From an uncultured Porphyromonadaceae bacterium (GTDB taxonomy: Bacteria > Bacteroidota > Bacteroidia > Bacteroidales > Muribaculaceae): a stretch of DNA of 64,000 nucleotides. The stretch's first letter is position 1, and each line of letters begins with the position of its first letter. The stretch is taken from contig CANOLV010000001.1 in the NCBI GenBank assembly GCA_947567425.1, positions 186,001 through 250,000 of the forward strand, written 5' to 3'. The notes under the pieces were generated by a model, which worked only from the letters and a program-made list of their open reading frames with translations, did no database searches and was not told the origin of the DNA. The position numbers were made by a program, and so were the translations under genes. Below, piece by piece: positions 8,843 through 17,336 of the stretch.

Positions 8843-11575
8843 TTAGAAATAAACTTTCATGCGCACGGAATAAGTGCGTCCGAACGAGTAGAACACGCTG
8901 TAGGCGTTCTGCCATGAACCGGCTTTGTCGGTCGGGGTCTCGGCATCCATGACGTAGTTGTAGTTAAACAGGTTGTACACGTTGCCGTAGAGGGTGGCCT
9001 TCACGCCGCCGATGTTGAAACGGTAGCTGGCGTTGAGGTCAAGCTGCTGTCCCCAAGGTATCTCCCAGAGCGAATCGATGTCGATACCCTTCGTGCCGAG
9101 CGAGCTTCCGGAGATGTAGAAGTCGGAATAGTTGCGGGCGCTCATGGTCCAGTCGGCTCCTATGCGGAATCCCTTGAAGGGAAGGAAAGTCACCGAAAGC
9201 GCACCGGTGGTCTGGGCCGAACCGCCCACCTTCACGCCTTTCTGCTTAAGTGTGGTCTTCAAGTGGTTGGGAGCGCCGATTCCGTCGGCAAGCAGACCGT
9301 TGGTAAGATCCTGGATAGGCTGGCCGATCTGATTGTAGAAGTAGCCCTCGGCGTTGCTGTCCCAGATCCAGTCGCCCCACGAGAGCATACCCTCGATGTT
9401 AAGCCAGCGCACCGGAACCCAGTTGAAGTTCATTTCGATACCCATGTGGCGTGCATCCACACCGGTCATGTTCATATAGTAGCTGCCGTCGGCCTTGCTG
9501 AAGTCACCGCGGCGCGACAGACCGCTGCGGTCCATCCACCTGGTGTAGTAGGCATTGACAGTGATGGCAAACGGACGCGACTGGTAGCCGTAGCCGAGTT
9601 CAAACGAATATACCTTCTCGTTGACGGCCTCCTTGTTGATGGCGTTGGAGTTGGTGGCATTGAGGAATGCACCGCCCGACATGAACGGGGCACGGCTGAT
9701 ATAACCGAGGTTGGCAAACACGTTGTTGTGCGAGTCAAAGTTATAGTTGGCACCACCCTTGATGGTTCCGCCGATGAAGTTGACAGTCTCCGATCTTTCA
9801 TGCTCCTTGTCGTAGTAGAACATGTCGCGGCGCCAGTAGCTCGTATTGTTGAGCGCACCTGAGAGCACGGTGTTCAGCTTGCCGTCGAGCATAGTGTACT
9901 CAGCCTGGCCGTAGATACCTTCCTGAACGGTATAGCCGAGATAGTTGCGGTAGACGATGTCGCCCACACCGAGCTTCTCATACTTCCAGTTAGGATCGGC
10001 GGCCGCCTTGTTCAATTTCGGATCCACGCCTTTACGGTCGTTGTAGTCGATGAAGTAAGCACCGTCGTAAAGGTCATTAAGTTTGTTCTTGTGGTCGCCC
10101 ACATAGTAGCGGAGGTCGATACCGCCGGTGAGGTTCAGGCGGTTGCCGTTCTTCTGGTTGATCTCTTTCTTGTATGACGATACGAGACCCACCCATTTGT
10201 GCGAGTTGATAGACTCTGACATGGCAAGCTTCGAACCGTTGGTCGAGTTGGCGTTGAGTTCCTGGATAGCGGCATAGTCGAATGTACCGTCGGGGCAACG
10301 GAACTTCATGTTGAGCACACCCTTTTCAGCTCCGCGCCAGTCGGCGTAGGTATAGCCGTCCAGACCGCTGCCCTGTCCGCTGTAGCCGCCGCCCGTTGCG
10401 AACGACACATAGACTGCCGACGACAGTGAGGAGGTCTCGTCGATCTTCCAGATATGGTTGAGCGAGATCTGAGGCTTGTGGTAGTAGTTATACTCCGAAC
10501 TGCGCATCTTGCCGTGACGGTCATAACCGAACGCCGGATTATAACGGTACATGGCGTTGCCCGGACCCATATAGAGCTTACCGTAGGTCTGCCATCCCTC
10601 GACTGAAAGACCGCCGTAGTTGGAGTTGCGCTTATAGTGTGTCTGCGGTGCGCCGAAAGCTGTAAATGACAGCTGATGGTTCTCGTTGATGCGCTTCGAC
10701 ACGTTGACAAAGTAGTTGTAGCTGTTGAAGGGGGTGCCCTGGATATATCCGTCGCCCCACTTGCGCGATGCAAGTACGGTGACGGCCCAGCCGTTCTTCA
10801 TCAGACCGGTCGACACCTTAAGTCCGTAGTTGTTCATTCCGTCGTTACCCATTCCGTACCATACCGAACCGCCCTTCTCGACATCGATGGTGCGGGTGGT
10901 GATGTTGATGGTTCCTCCGACAGAAGGAGTCGAAACGATAGTCGCGCCCAGACCGCGCTGAGTCTGGATATTGGCGGCCACTTCGCCCAGACCGGCCCAG
11001 TTCGACCAGTAGACGCCGCCCCACTCCATATCGTTGATGGGTATACCGTTGACCATTACAGCCACGTTCGGGCTCTTGAAGCCGCGCATATTTGTCTTGG
11101 CATCGCCGAAACCTCCACCGTCGCGGGTAGTCCACACGCCGGGGGTGGTCTTCAGCACCTCAGGGAGTTCCTGGTTGCCGAGCTTCACATCGATGGTCTG
11201 CGCTCCGATGGTAGAAACAGCCACAGGGGTCAGACGGGTCTTTGCGGCGGACTGCTCCACCACTACGTCCTTAAGCATCTGCGCCTCTATCTCCATCATA
11301 ACGGTGCCGAGGTCGGCGGCCGCGTCAAGCTCTACAGGCTTGAAACCGATATAGACGATTTTAACAGATTTACCCTGCGGTACCTCCAGCGCGAAACGTC
11401 CGTCGATGTCGGTAGCCGTGCCAACGCTCGTTCCGGGAACCGAAACTGTGGCGCCGATGATGGGTTCTCCCTGATCATCGACCACGACACCAGTACATTT
11501 TATATCACCGGGCGCTGCGAATGCCGCGAAGCATGCAAGCCAGACCAGATTGGCCAAGAGAATGAGTCTCTTCAT
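8843..11575 (-). CDS. TonB-dependent outer membrane receptor
   Basis: A 910-residue TonB-dependent transporter. A signal peptide (ending near FAAFAA) is followed by a carboxypeptidase-like regulatory domain (about residues 25-105; GVVVDDQGEPIIGATVSVPG), a plug domain (about 115-235; PEVLKTTPGVW, MRGFKSPNVAVMVNGIPIND, SVGGTINITT) and a 22-strand-type barrel ending in a terminal aromatic residue. Such receptors import nutrients across the outer membrane with energy from TonB. The partner downstream is a lipoprotein, not SusD, so it is not a standard Sus pair. Substrate cannot be told from sequence. A structured leader of about 150 bases precedes it. Confidence 0.92.
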   Translation of the reverse strand: MKRLILLANLVWLACFAAFAAPGDIKCTGVVVDDQGEPIIGATVSVPGTSVGTATDIDGRFALEVPQGKSVKIVYIGFKPVELDAAADLGTVMMEIEAQMLKDVVVEQSAAKTRLTPVAVSTIGAQTIDVKLGNQELPEVLKTTPGVWTTRDGGGFGDAKTNMRGFKSPNVAVMVNGIPINDMEWGGVYWSNWAGLGEVAANIQTQRGLGATIVSTPSVGGTINITTRTIDVEKGGSVWYGMGNDGMNNYGLKVSTGLMKNGWAVTVLASRKWGDGYIQGTPFNSYNYFVNVSKRINENHQLSFTAFGAPQTHYKRNSNYGGLSVEGWQTYGKLYMGPGNAMYRYNPAFGYDRHGKMRSSEYNYYHKPQISLNHIWKIDETSSLSSAVYVSFATGGGYSGQGSGLDGYTYADWRGAEKGVLNMKFRCPDGTFDYAAIQELNANSTNGSKLAMSESINSHKWVGLVSSYKKEINQKNGNRLNLTGGIDLRYYVGDHKNKLNDLYDGAYFIDYNDRKGVDPKLNKAAADPNWKYEKLGVGDIVYRNYLGYTVQEGIYGQAEYTMLDGKLNTVLSGALNNTSYWRRDMFYYDKEHERSETVNFIGGTIKGGANYNFDSHNNVFANLGYISRAPFMSGGAFLNATNSNAINKEAVNEKVYSFELGYGYQSRPFAITVNAYYTRWMDRSGLSRRGDFSKADGSYYMNMTGVDARHMGIEMNFNWVPVRWLNIEGMLSWGDWIWDSNAEGYFYNQIGQPIQDLTNGLLADGIGAPNHLKTTLKQKGVKVGGSAQTTGALSVTFLPFKGFRIGADWTMSARNYSDFYISGSSLGTKGIDIDSLWEIPWGQQLDLNASYRFNIGGVKATLYGNVYNLFNYNYVMDAETPTDKAGSWQNAYSVFYSFGRTYSVRMKVYF

Positions 11576-11637
11576 AATAATAATGATTTGGTTGGAATTT
11601 ATTAATAATAATTGGTTATATTTTAATATTGCTTAAC

Positions 11638-11692
11638 AATTCTCAAATCCGGCATAAACCTCGTCATGCCGTCCCCTATAATACTGAGAGTT
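11638..11692 (-). promoter_or_regulatory. structured 5' leader of the TonB receptor mRNA
   Basis: In the minus-strand transcript an outer stem AACUCUCA/UGAGAAUU (one mismatch) encloses a GGCAU/AUGCC hairpin with a 10-base loop. It sits between the predicted start near 11726 and the receptor ATG at 11575. It does not match a riboswitch class that I recognise. The 390-base gap between the receptor and psd also holds the two divergent promoters listed here and nothing else that I can identify. Confidence 0.45.
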
Positions 11693-11732
11693 AGGAAGTT
11701 CACCATCCGTACTCCGCACTATTAATATTTCA

Positions 11733-11766
11733 CAAAAGTAGTAAAATATATTGAATCGTCAACAAA
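11733..11766 (-). promoter_or_regulatory. promoter for the TonB receptor-lipoprotein unit
   Basis: The minus strand has TACTTTTG (11740-11733), an exact -7 box. Upstream, TTG occurs at 20 bases and TTTG at 22 bases, so the -33 element is slightly off the ideal spacing. It predicts a 5' leader of about 150 bases. Confidence 0.6.
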
Positions 11767-11879
11767 ATATATAGTTAAAATAGCCCTGCATGCCACCCCG
11801 CCGTGACGGACAGCTCAATGCCCGACCGACTCAGCCTTAACATACATCAGAGGACAGGCTCTTAAACATTCTCAAAAAA

Positions 11880-11911
11880 TTTGCGTAAATTATTATTAAG
11901 ATGTATCTTTG
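11880..11911 (+). promoter_or_regulatory. sigma-ABfr-type promoter for psd-pssA
   Basis: TTTG at 11880-11883, a 20-base spacer and TATCTTTG at 11904-11911 match the Bacteroidetes consensus. The predicted start is near 11917, leaving a leader of about 49 bases before the psd ATG at 11966. The upstream frame extension to 11909 overlaps the promoter and is unlikely to be translated. Confidence 0.8.
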
Positions 11912-11965
11912 CGCAAATATACATCTGTATATAGCTGTATACAGCCCTTAAAAAATGATCCGCCG

Positions 11966-12631
11966 ATGAAGGTTAAAATACATAGAGAAGGTCTTAACAT
12001 ACTCATAATACTGTTGCTAATCCTGCTGGTGATCAACATCCCCGCATGGCTGTTCATGCGTCCGGTAGGAGTGCCCACAGCATTCACCGCAGTATCGGCC
12101 ATCATCTATCTGCTCGTGCTCAACTTTTTCCGTTCGCCCCGACGCACATTCCGCGGCAACCGCGACAATGTGGTCGTAGCATCGGCCGACGGTAAAGTGG
12201 TCGCGCTCGAAGAGACGTTTGAGGACGAATACCTCCACTGCAGGTGCATACAGCTCTCCGTGTTCATGTCGGTGCTAAACGTTCATGCCAATTGGTTTCC
12301 CGTCGACGGCGAGGTGCTCTACGTCCGGCATCACAAGGGGCGCTACCTATCGGCATACCTGCCAAAATCAAGCACCGAGAACGAGCGGTCCACCGTAGCC
12401 ATAAAGGCATCCAACGGGCAGACCATACTGATGAGACAAGTGGCCGGTGCCCTTGCCCGACGGATAGTCACATACGCCGCGCCCGGTGAAGCCGCCTCAA
12501 TAGAGGAGCACATGGGATTCATCAAGTTCGGCTCACGCGTCGACCTGTACCTGCCGCTCGGCACGGAGATACTCGTCAAGCTCGGCGACCACACCACCGG
12601 AGGCGTCACCGAAGTGGCGCGATTAAAATAA
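11966..12631 (+). CDS. psd: phosphatidylserine decarboxylase (short family)
   Basis: A 221-residue member of the short phosphatidylserine decarboxylase family, which makes phosphatidylethanolamine by a pyruvoyl-dependent reaction at the inner membrane. Two N-terminal hydrophobic segments (about residues 10-50) anchor it. NVHANWFPVDGEV holds the conserved histidine region, and the C-terminal FGSR is the self-cleavage site, where the Ser becomes the pyruvoyl group. The ATG at 11966 was chosen because earlier codons lie in the promoter. It is followed 14 bases later by pssA, the preceding step in the pathway. Confidence 0.93.
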   Translation: MKVKIHREGLNILIILLLILLVINIPAWLFMRPVGVPTAFTAVSAIIYLLVLNFFRSPRRTFRGNRDNVVVASADGKVVALEETFEDEYLHCRCIQLSVFMSVLNVHANWFPVDGEVLYVRHHKGRYLSAYLPKSSTENERSTVAIKASNGQTILMRQVAGALARRIVTYAAPGEAASIEEHMGFIKFGSRVDLYLPLGTEILVKLGDHTTGGVTEVARLK

Positions 12632-12645
12632 ATCATTCCAAAGCC

Positions 12646-13359
12646 ATGTTCAAGAAAATCACAGCCTGCATCCCGAACACCATCACGTGTCTAAGTCTGT
12701 TTTTCGGTTGCATCGCCATAGTGATGTCGTTTCACTTCTACGAGACAGTCGGAAGCCTCTACGCCTATCAGTGGGCGTGGATATGCATAGGCATCGCGGC
12801 TCTGTGCGACTTCTGCGACGGAGCATCGGCCCGCCTGCTGCATGCCTATTCCAATCTCGGGAAAGAGCTTGACTCGCTGAGCGACCTTGTGAGTTTCGGC
12901 GTAGCTCCGGGAATGCTCGTGTTCAACTACATGTCGTCGCAGCCCGGCACCCCGTTGTGGTTGGCGTTCACGGCATTTCTGATTCCGATCATGGGCGAGC
13001 TCCGGCTCGCGCGCTTCAACATCGACGACCGCCAGACCACGTCGTTCCTCGGAATGCCCATCCCCGCAAACGCCATATTCTGGATCGGCTACGTGGCGTG
13101 CATGATAAAGTACGGCTATATCGGCGCATGGCCCATGGCCGCAATCATCGTCGGCATGTCCGTGACCATGGTTATGACCGGACTTAAAATGTTCTCTCTT
13201 AAATTCAAGAACTTTAAACTAAGGGAGAATCTCCGGCGTTACATTATTCTCGCGGCCGCTGTCGCGCTGGTGGCAATTGACGGAGTTGCAGGATTTGCGT
13301 GGACCATACTCTTTTATATGGTTCTGTCCATAATCCCGTCATCTGCCCAAAAGGCCTGA
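12646..13359 (+). CDS. pssA: CDP-diacylglycerol-serine O-phosphatidyltransferase
   Basis: A 237-residue polytopic membrane enzyme that makes phosphatidylserine from CDP-diacylglycerol and serine. The CDP-alcohol phosphatidyltransferase motif is intact: DGASARLLHAYSNLGKELD followed by SLSD, i.e. DG-x2-AR-x8-G-x3-D-x3-D, near residues 64-86. Six or more membrane spans are visible. With psd just upstream it forms the two-step route to phosphatidylethanolamine. Confidence 0.95.
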   Translation: MFKKITACIPNTITCLSLFFGCIAIVMSFHFYETVGSLYAYQWAWICIGIAALCDFCDGASARLLHAYSNLGKELDSLSDLVSFGVAPGMLVFNYMSSQPGTPLWLAFTAFLIPIMGELRLARFNIDDRQTTSFLGMPIPANAIFWIGYVACMIKYGYIGAWPMAAIIVGMSVTMVMTGLKMFSLKFKNFKLRENLRRYIILAAAVALVAIDGVAGFAWTILFYMVLSIIPSSAQKA

Positions 13360-13419
13360 CCCCGCCGCACTATCGAGTGCATAAAGGCACACAAACACAT
13401 ACCCCATTAGACTATAAGC

Positions 13420-13749
13420 ATGATAAAGATATTCATACTCATATTACTGGCATTCCTTATTTGGCCCGTCGTCAAGATGCTGTTCTACCTGTTCAATGCC
13501 CACCGCTTCGTAAAGCGCCAGCAGGAAAGCTTCAGAAAAGCATATTCACAGGCCTACGGCAATGCCGAGCGGCAGAATCCGGATTCAGGACGCCGCCGTT
13601 CTCCAAGGAAAAAAGTATTCTCAAAATCCGACGGCGAATATGTCGAATTTGAAGAGATCGCCTGCGAACGCGCCGACTCTTCGGAATCCACTGCAAACTA
13701 TGTCCGCGAAGAGCAGGTCAGCGATGCTGAGTGGACCGAATTAAAGTAA
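13420..13749 (+). CDS. DUF4834 family membrane-anchored small protein
   Basis: A 109-residue protein with one N-terminal membrane helix (about residues 3-24) and a charged, low-complexity cytosolic tail. The helix-FNAHRFVKRQQE pattern fits DUF4834, a Bacteroidetes family of unknown function. It lies 60 bases after pssA and 15 bases before the DUF2461 gene, on the same strand, so it is probably in the same transcript. Confidence 0.75.
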   Translation: MIKIFILILLAFLIWPVVKMLFYLFNAHRFVKRQQESFRKAYSQAYGNAERQNPDSGRRRSPRKKVFSKSDGEYVEFEEIACERADSSESTANYVREEQVSDAEWTELK

Positions 13750-13764
13750 ACAGACCGACACACA

Positions 13765-14451
13765 ATGGCATACTACACCAAAGAACTTTTCGGATTTCTC
13801 CGTGAACTGGCGGCCAACAACAATCGACCCTGGTTTCAGGCCAACAAGGACAGGTTCGACAGCCTGAGGGCACTGTGGCTCGACGATCTGCAACGGCTGA
13901 TCGACATGATGGCCTTGTGGGAACCCGGAATGGCCGGAATGACCGCACGCCAATCGGCCTACAGGATTTACCGCGACACGCGGTTCTCTTCCGACAAGAC
14001 ACCGTATAAAGTCTACTTCTCTGCTTCAATGTCGCCGACAGGACGACGCATGGAACATTATGGCGGCTACTATCTGCAGATGGACATCCGCCCCGGGGAG
14101 TCGGGTTTCTACGGTGGAATATGGCAACCTGATCCAGCTTCTCTGAAAAAACTCCGAAACGCCATAGTCGACAATATCGAAGAGTTTGAAGAGATCCTGC
14201 ATCAGCCCGACATGATGAAGCTATATCCCGGATGGGTAGGCGAACGCCTCAAAAGCGCCCCGAAAGGATGGGCCAAGGACCATCCTCAGATTGAGCTCCT
14301 GAGGCTGAAGGACTATGGCAAGTTCCACCCCTGTGGCGAGGACTTCTTCCTAACTCCCGATTGGCCCGAACGCGCCGCCGGGATGATGCACGTGCTCAAG
14401 CCGCTCGTAGACTTCCTCAACTATTCACTCGAAGAAGACACCTCATATTGA
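13765..14451 (+). CDS. DUF2461 domain-containing protein
   Basis: A 228-residue soluble protein matching DUF2461 along its length: LAANNNRPWFQANKDRFD near the N-terminus, YRDTRFSSDKTPYKVYFSA in the middle and GGYYLQMDIRPGESGFYGGIW after it. The family is common in bacteria and its biochemical role is not established. It has no signal peptide or membrane segment. Confidence 0.9.
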   Translation: MAYYTKELFGFLRELAANNNRPWFQANKDRFDSLRALWLDDLQRLIDMMALWEPGMAGMTARQSAYRIYRDTRFSSDKTPYKVYFSASMSPTGRRMEHYGGYYLQMDIRPGESGFYGGIWQPDPASLKKLRNAIVDNIEEFEEILHQPDMMKLYPGWVGERLKSAPKGWAKDHPQIELLRLKDYGKFHPCGEDFFLTPDWPERAAGMMHVLKPLVDFLNYSLEEDTSY

Positions 14452-14491
14452 GGTTAACACACTATTTTACTCACCTAACTAAACAACATTT

Positions 14492-15190
14492 ATGGATGCT
14501 TTAAAAAAGTATTTGGCCGAGGGTATCGGAACCATGTTTCTGGTACTGCTCGCATGTGGTAGCGCAGTATTTGCAGGTCCCTCCATCGGAGGCTACGGAG
14601 TCGGTATATGCTTCGGACTCGTTCTGATATGCCTATGCTACTGTATCGGTAACATCTCCGGATGCCACGTCAATCCCGCGGTATCGTTCGGAGTATGGCT
14701 CAGCGGACGTATGTCGCTGAAAGACATGCTATGCTACTGGGTGTTCCAGATGGCCGGTGCCGCTGTCGGCGCAGGCTTCCTGTTCTGGGCAGTCAACATG
14801 AATCCCGAATTTAACTTCGGAGGAGTCACCGGCGACAACAACCTGGCCACCAACGTACTCCAACCGGGAGCCACATCAGGAATGGCTCTGTTCGTGGAGA
14901 TTCTGCTCACATTCTTCTTCGTGTTCATCATACTCGGCGCCACCGACGCCAAACTCGGATGGGGTAAGTTCGCAGGTCTCGCCATCGGCGTCGCGCTCGG
15001 ACTTGTCAACATCGTGGGCATACCCGTCGACAACTGCTCCGTCAATCCGGCACGCAGCTTTGGCCCGGCACTGTTCTCACCCGGTGCCTTCTCTGACTTC
15101 TGGATCATGGTGGTAGGTCCGCTCGTAGGAGCCGCGGTAGCGGTAGCCGCATGGAAGGCTATGGCTCCGTATATTGCCGACAAAAAATAA
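14492..15190 (+). CDS. aquaporin (MIP family) with atypical filter
   Basis: A 232-residue six-helix channel with both NPA boxes: HVNPAVS (N61-P62-A63) and SVNPARS (N185-P186-A187, then R188). Aligning it by eye with E. coli AqpZ, the aromatic/arginine filter reads F41, N173, C182 and R188. The water-filter histidine (AqpZ H174) is therefore replaced by asparagine, and it also lacks the tryptophan and glycine expected of a GlpF-type glycerol channel. Specificity for water is therefore uncertain. It is followed by a strong bidirectional hairpin. Confidence 0.92.
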   Translation: MDALKKYLAEGIGTMFLVLLACGSAVFAGPSIGGYGVGICFGLVLICLCYCIGNISGCHVNPAVSFGVWLSGRMSLKDMLCYWVFQMAGAAVGAGFLFWAVNMNPEFNFGGVTGDNNLATNVLQPGATSGMALFVEILLTFFFVFIILGATDAKLGWGKFAGLAIGVALGLVNIVGIPVDNCSVNPARSFGPALFSPGAFSDFWIMVVGPLVGAAVAVAAWKAMAPYIADKK

Positions 15191-15215
15191 CGGAGACATT
15201 CTGAAATGCATAATT

Positions 15216-15248
15216 AATAAAGGCCGCGGCGATGCCGCGGCCTTTATT
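15216..15248. terminator. bidirectional terminator between convergent genes
   Basis: A perfect 15-bp stem (15216-15230 with 15234-15248) with a GAT loop. Its GC core is flanked by A-rich and T-rich arms, so it can stop transcripts from the aquaporin gene (plus) and from the barrel protein gene (minus). Confidence 0.9.
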
Positions 15249-15286
15249 ATACAACAAATATAACAAACAATACTAAAGCCTAAGTT

Positions 15287-15805
15287 TTAGAGCTTGAACT
15301 TGAAGCCGACCTGAAGCAGGCCCTGGGCGCCAAATCCGAGTTCACCGAACAGAGCCACCGAGCGGGAAATTCCTACCTGGGCACCTACCGGGGTGAACTG
15401 GTAAGCGAAATAAGAAGTATTGTTGCTGTCCTCTTCCCAAGTCTGGTGGGTGATTATCGCTCCGAGTCCTAACTTGCCGTAGAGTGTCACGATCGAATTG
15501 TGCCAATAGTTGTAACGGCCGTTGAGCATGATAGCGTGATAATAGAACTTATTGTCGGAGTGATGCTTGCGTGTCGTGCTGGAGAATGTGTACGACGGAC
15601 CGATCCAGAAATTAGGGGCCACGTTGAAATTCGCGCCCAGATTTACCGCACCCCAGGCATTGTTGACATCCTTGCCCCCGTCGTGGCAGTCAGTGGCGTC
15701 CATCTGCGTATATCCGCCGTAGCTGATAGTCAATTCCGATTTCTGTGCATGGGCCATTGACATTACGCCGAGCATTGTACAGATGGCGAGCAAATACTTC
15801 TTCAT
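15287..15805 (-). CDS. small outer-membrane beta-barrel protein
   Basis: A 172-residue protein with a cleavable signal peptide (MKKYLLAICTMLGVMSM to AHAQ). It is built of amphipathic strands ending in QVGFKFKL, typical of 8-stranded OmpA/porin-like barrels in Bacteroidetes. No specific function can be assigned. It is monocistronic, ending at the bidirectional terminator. Confidence 0.75.
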   Translation of the reverse strand: MKKYLLAICTMLGVMSMAHAQKSELTISYGGYTQMDATDCHDGGKDVNNAWGAVNLGANFNVAPNFWIGPSYTFSSTTRKHHSDNKFYYHAIMLNGRYNYWHNSIVTLYGKLGLGAIITHQTWEEDSNNTSYFAYQFTPVGAQVGISRSVALFGELGFGAQGLLQVGFKFKL

Positions 15806-15965
15806 AATCTTTCTTTATTTTTTCAGTTAATAATAGCTTGTTTGACGAAAAAAGGCACTTATGTATCCCTCCCTCGTCTTTAACAACGCGCCATATTAAA
15901 TAATGTTCGTTAACAGAAGGATTATTTTGCAATAACCGCAGACTCCCATGTCCGGATACTGTAGT

Positions 15966-15994
15966 AGGGACGCACGGCCCGTGCGTCCGCCGAC
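15966..15994. repeat. palindromic repeat, copy 1
   Basis: Arms GGACGCACG (15968-15976) and CGTGCGTCC (15980-15988) flank a GCC loop; TAG precedes and GCCGA follows. The same unit with a GTT loop occurs at 54824-54851. It lies between the barrel gene and the 3' end of the histidine kinase gene. It may act as a REP-like element or as a hairpin that protects or terminates a 3' end. Confidence 0.8.
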
Positions 15995-16016
15995 AATCAA
16001 TCCCGCCCGATAGTCG

Positions 16017-17336
16017 CTATTTGGGGAAAGCGATAAAGAAGCGTGTAAGTCCGTCGTCGGCCGATGTCGTCAGCGAGAAGCGGCAGTTATGCTTCGTCAG
16101 CACGTCGCTGATGAATATCAGACCAAGACCCTGCCCCTGCGGTTTGGAGGAATAGAACGGAGTGAACAGGCGTTGTCGCACCTCCTCCGAAATGCCTGGG
16201 CCATTGTCTATCACGGTGAGAGTAGGCGGATTCTGGGTGGTCACGATCTCGACCACGCCGCCGCGGCCTATGCTCTCTATCGAATTTTTCAGTATGTTGA
16301 GCAGAGCCTGCTCAAACAGCACCTCGTCGATCTTCACCTCTATGTCGCTGTCACTGAGGGTTAACCTCAACTCCACATTCTGCTTGTTGCACATGCTCTC
16401 CATGAATCCGCGGCACACCATCACCAGTCCGTTAAGCTCGCCGTCGACAAGATTGGCCTCCGGGATCTTCACCACATTGGCAAATGCCGTAATGAACCGG
16501 CTCATGGCCACACAGCGTTCCTGACACACCCTGAGCACCTGGGCCACGTCGGCCAGCTCGGCCGATCCCGACTCCTCGATGATGGTCGAGGCGGTGTCGA
16601 GCGTGGAGTTCACTCCCGCCATGGAATTATTGACCTCATGGGCTATCATGCGCACCACCTTCTCGTAGGCCTTTTTCTCCGCTTTGACCACCTCGTCGGT
16701 CATGCGCTCGATAAGCACAAACGGATGTGCAAAGCCGTTGTCCATGAACGACAGCCGCGAACAGCGGTAGATCATCGAGTCGCTCAGACGCAGTGTCTCT
16801 ATGTCGTTCTGCCTGATCTTGGCTATCGCCTTAGGCAGAGCCGAGCCTATCTCATCCAGGCTATGCCCCACCACATCCGACACGCTATCGCAACCGAAGA
16901 ACGACACCGCCGAGGGATTGGCCATTGTGATCCGGCCGTAAGTGTCGAGAATGACTATACCCATCGGCGACACGGATATGACCAGATCGAAGAAGTGGTT
17001 CTGCTCACGCAACCTCAACCTCTCGCTCTTAAGCTGGCTCATCATGCTGTTGAACATGTCCACTATCTCGTCGGCTTCCGCCGAATTGACCTTCGAAAGC
17101 CTGCTGCTGAAATCCTGTGCACGAAGCAGGTCGACTCCGTTGGACAGAGCGTGGAACGGACGCACTGCCTTATAGTAAAGCACCGCCAGCAGCACTATAG
17201 TCACAAGGCCGCCTATTCCCACTATATAGCGGTCGGCCGGGGGAGTGACCCAGCCCATATTCCAGAGATTGCATGCCACAGTCACGATGCACGCCACCAG
17301 AACCGCTATCAGAAAGAACAGCCAGGAGATCCTCAT
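16017..17336 (-). CDS. NtrY/AtoS-type sensor histidine kinase
   Basis: A 439-residue membrane kinase, last gene of the export operon. Two N-terminal helices (about residues 5-23 and 37-54) are joined by a loop of only about 13 residues. A HAMP-like linker (about 58-105), a PAS domain (about 110-200), a dimerisation helix with phospho-acceptor H233 in AHEVNNSM, and an ATPase domain (IDNGPGIS, QGQGLGLIF) follow. The start ATG overlaps the stop of the upstream regulator (ATGA), which shows the true start and tight coupling. With almost no periplasmic domain, it probably senses a membrane or cytosolic signal. Confidence 0.92.
   Translation of the reverse strand: MRISWLFFLIAVLVACIVTVACNLWNMGWVTPPADRYIVGIGGLVTIVLLAVLYYKAVRPFHALSNGVDLLRAQDFSSRLSKVNSAEADEIVDMFNSMMSQLKSERLRLREQNHFFDLVISVSPMGIVILDTYGRITMANPSAVSFFGCDSVSDVVGHSLDEIGSALPKAIAKIRQNDIETLRLSDSMIYRCSRLSFMDNGFAHPFVLIERMTDEVVKAEKKAYEKVVRMIAHEVNNSMAGVNSTLDTASTIIEESGSAELADVAQVLRVCQERCVAMSRFITAFANVVKIPEANLVDGELNGLVMVCRGFMESMCNKQNVELRLTLSDSDIEVKIDEVLFEQALLNILKNSIESIGRGGVVEIVTTQNPPTLTVIDNGPGISEEVRQRLFTPFYSSKPQGQGLGLIFISDVLTKHNCRFSLTTSADDGLTRFFIAFPK

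Noticed and set aside
10676..11605. 309-codon plus-strand frame opposite the TonB receptor
   Set aside because: Shadow of the plug and N-terminal domain; composition not protein-like.
11671..11700. CTGAGA-like string suggesting a TPP riboswitch in the TonB receptor/psd gap
   Set aside because: The other conserved thi-box elements are missing on either strand and the spacing does not fit.
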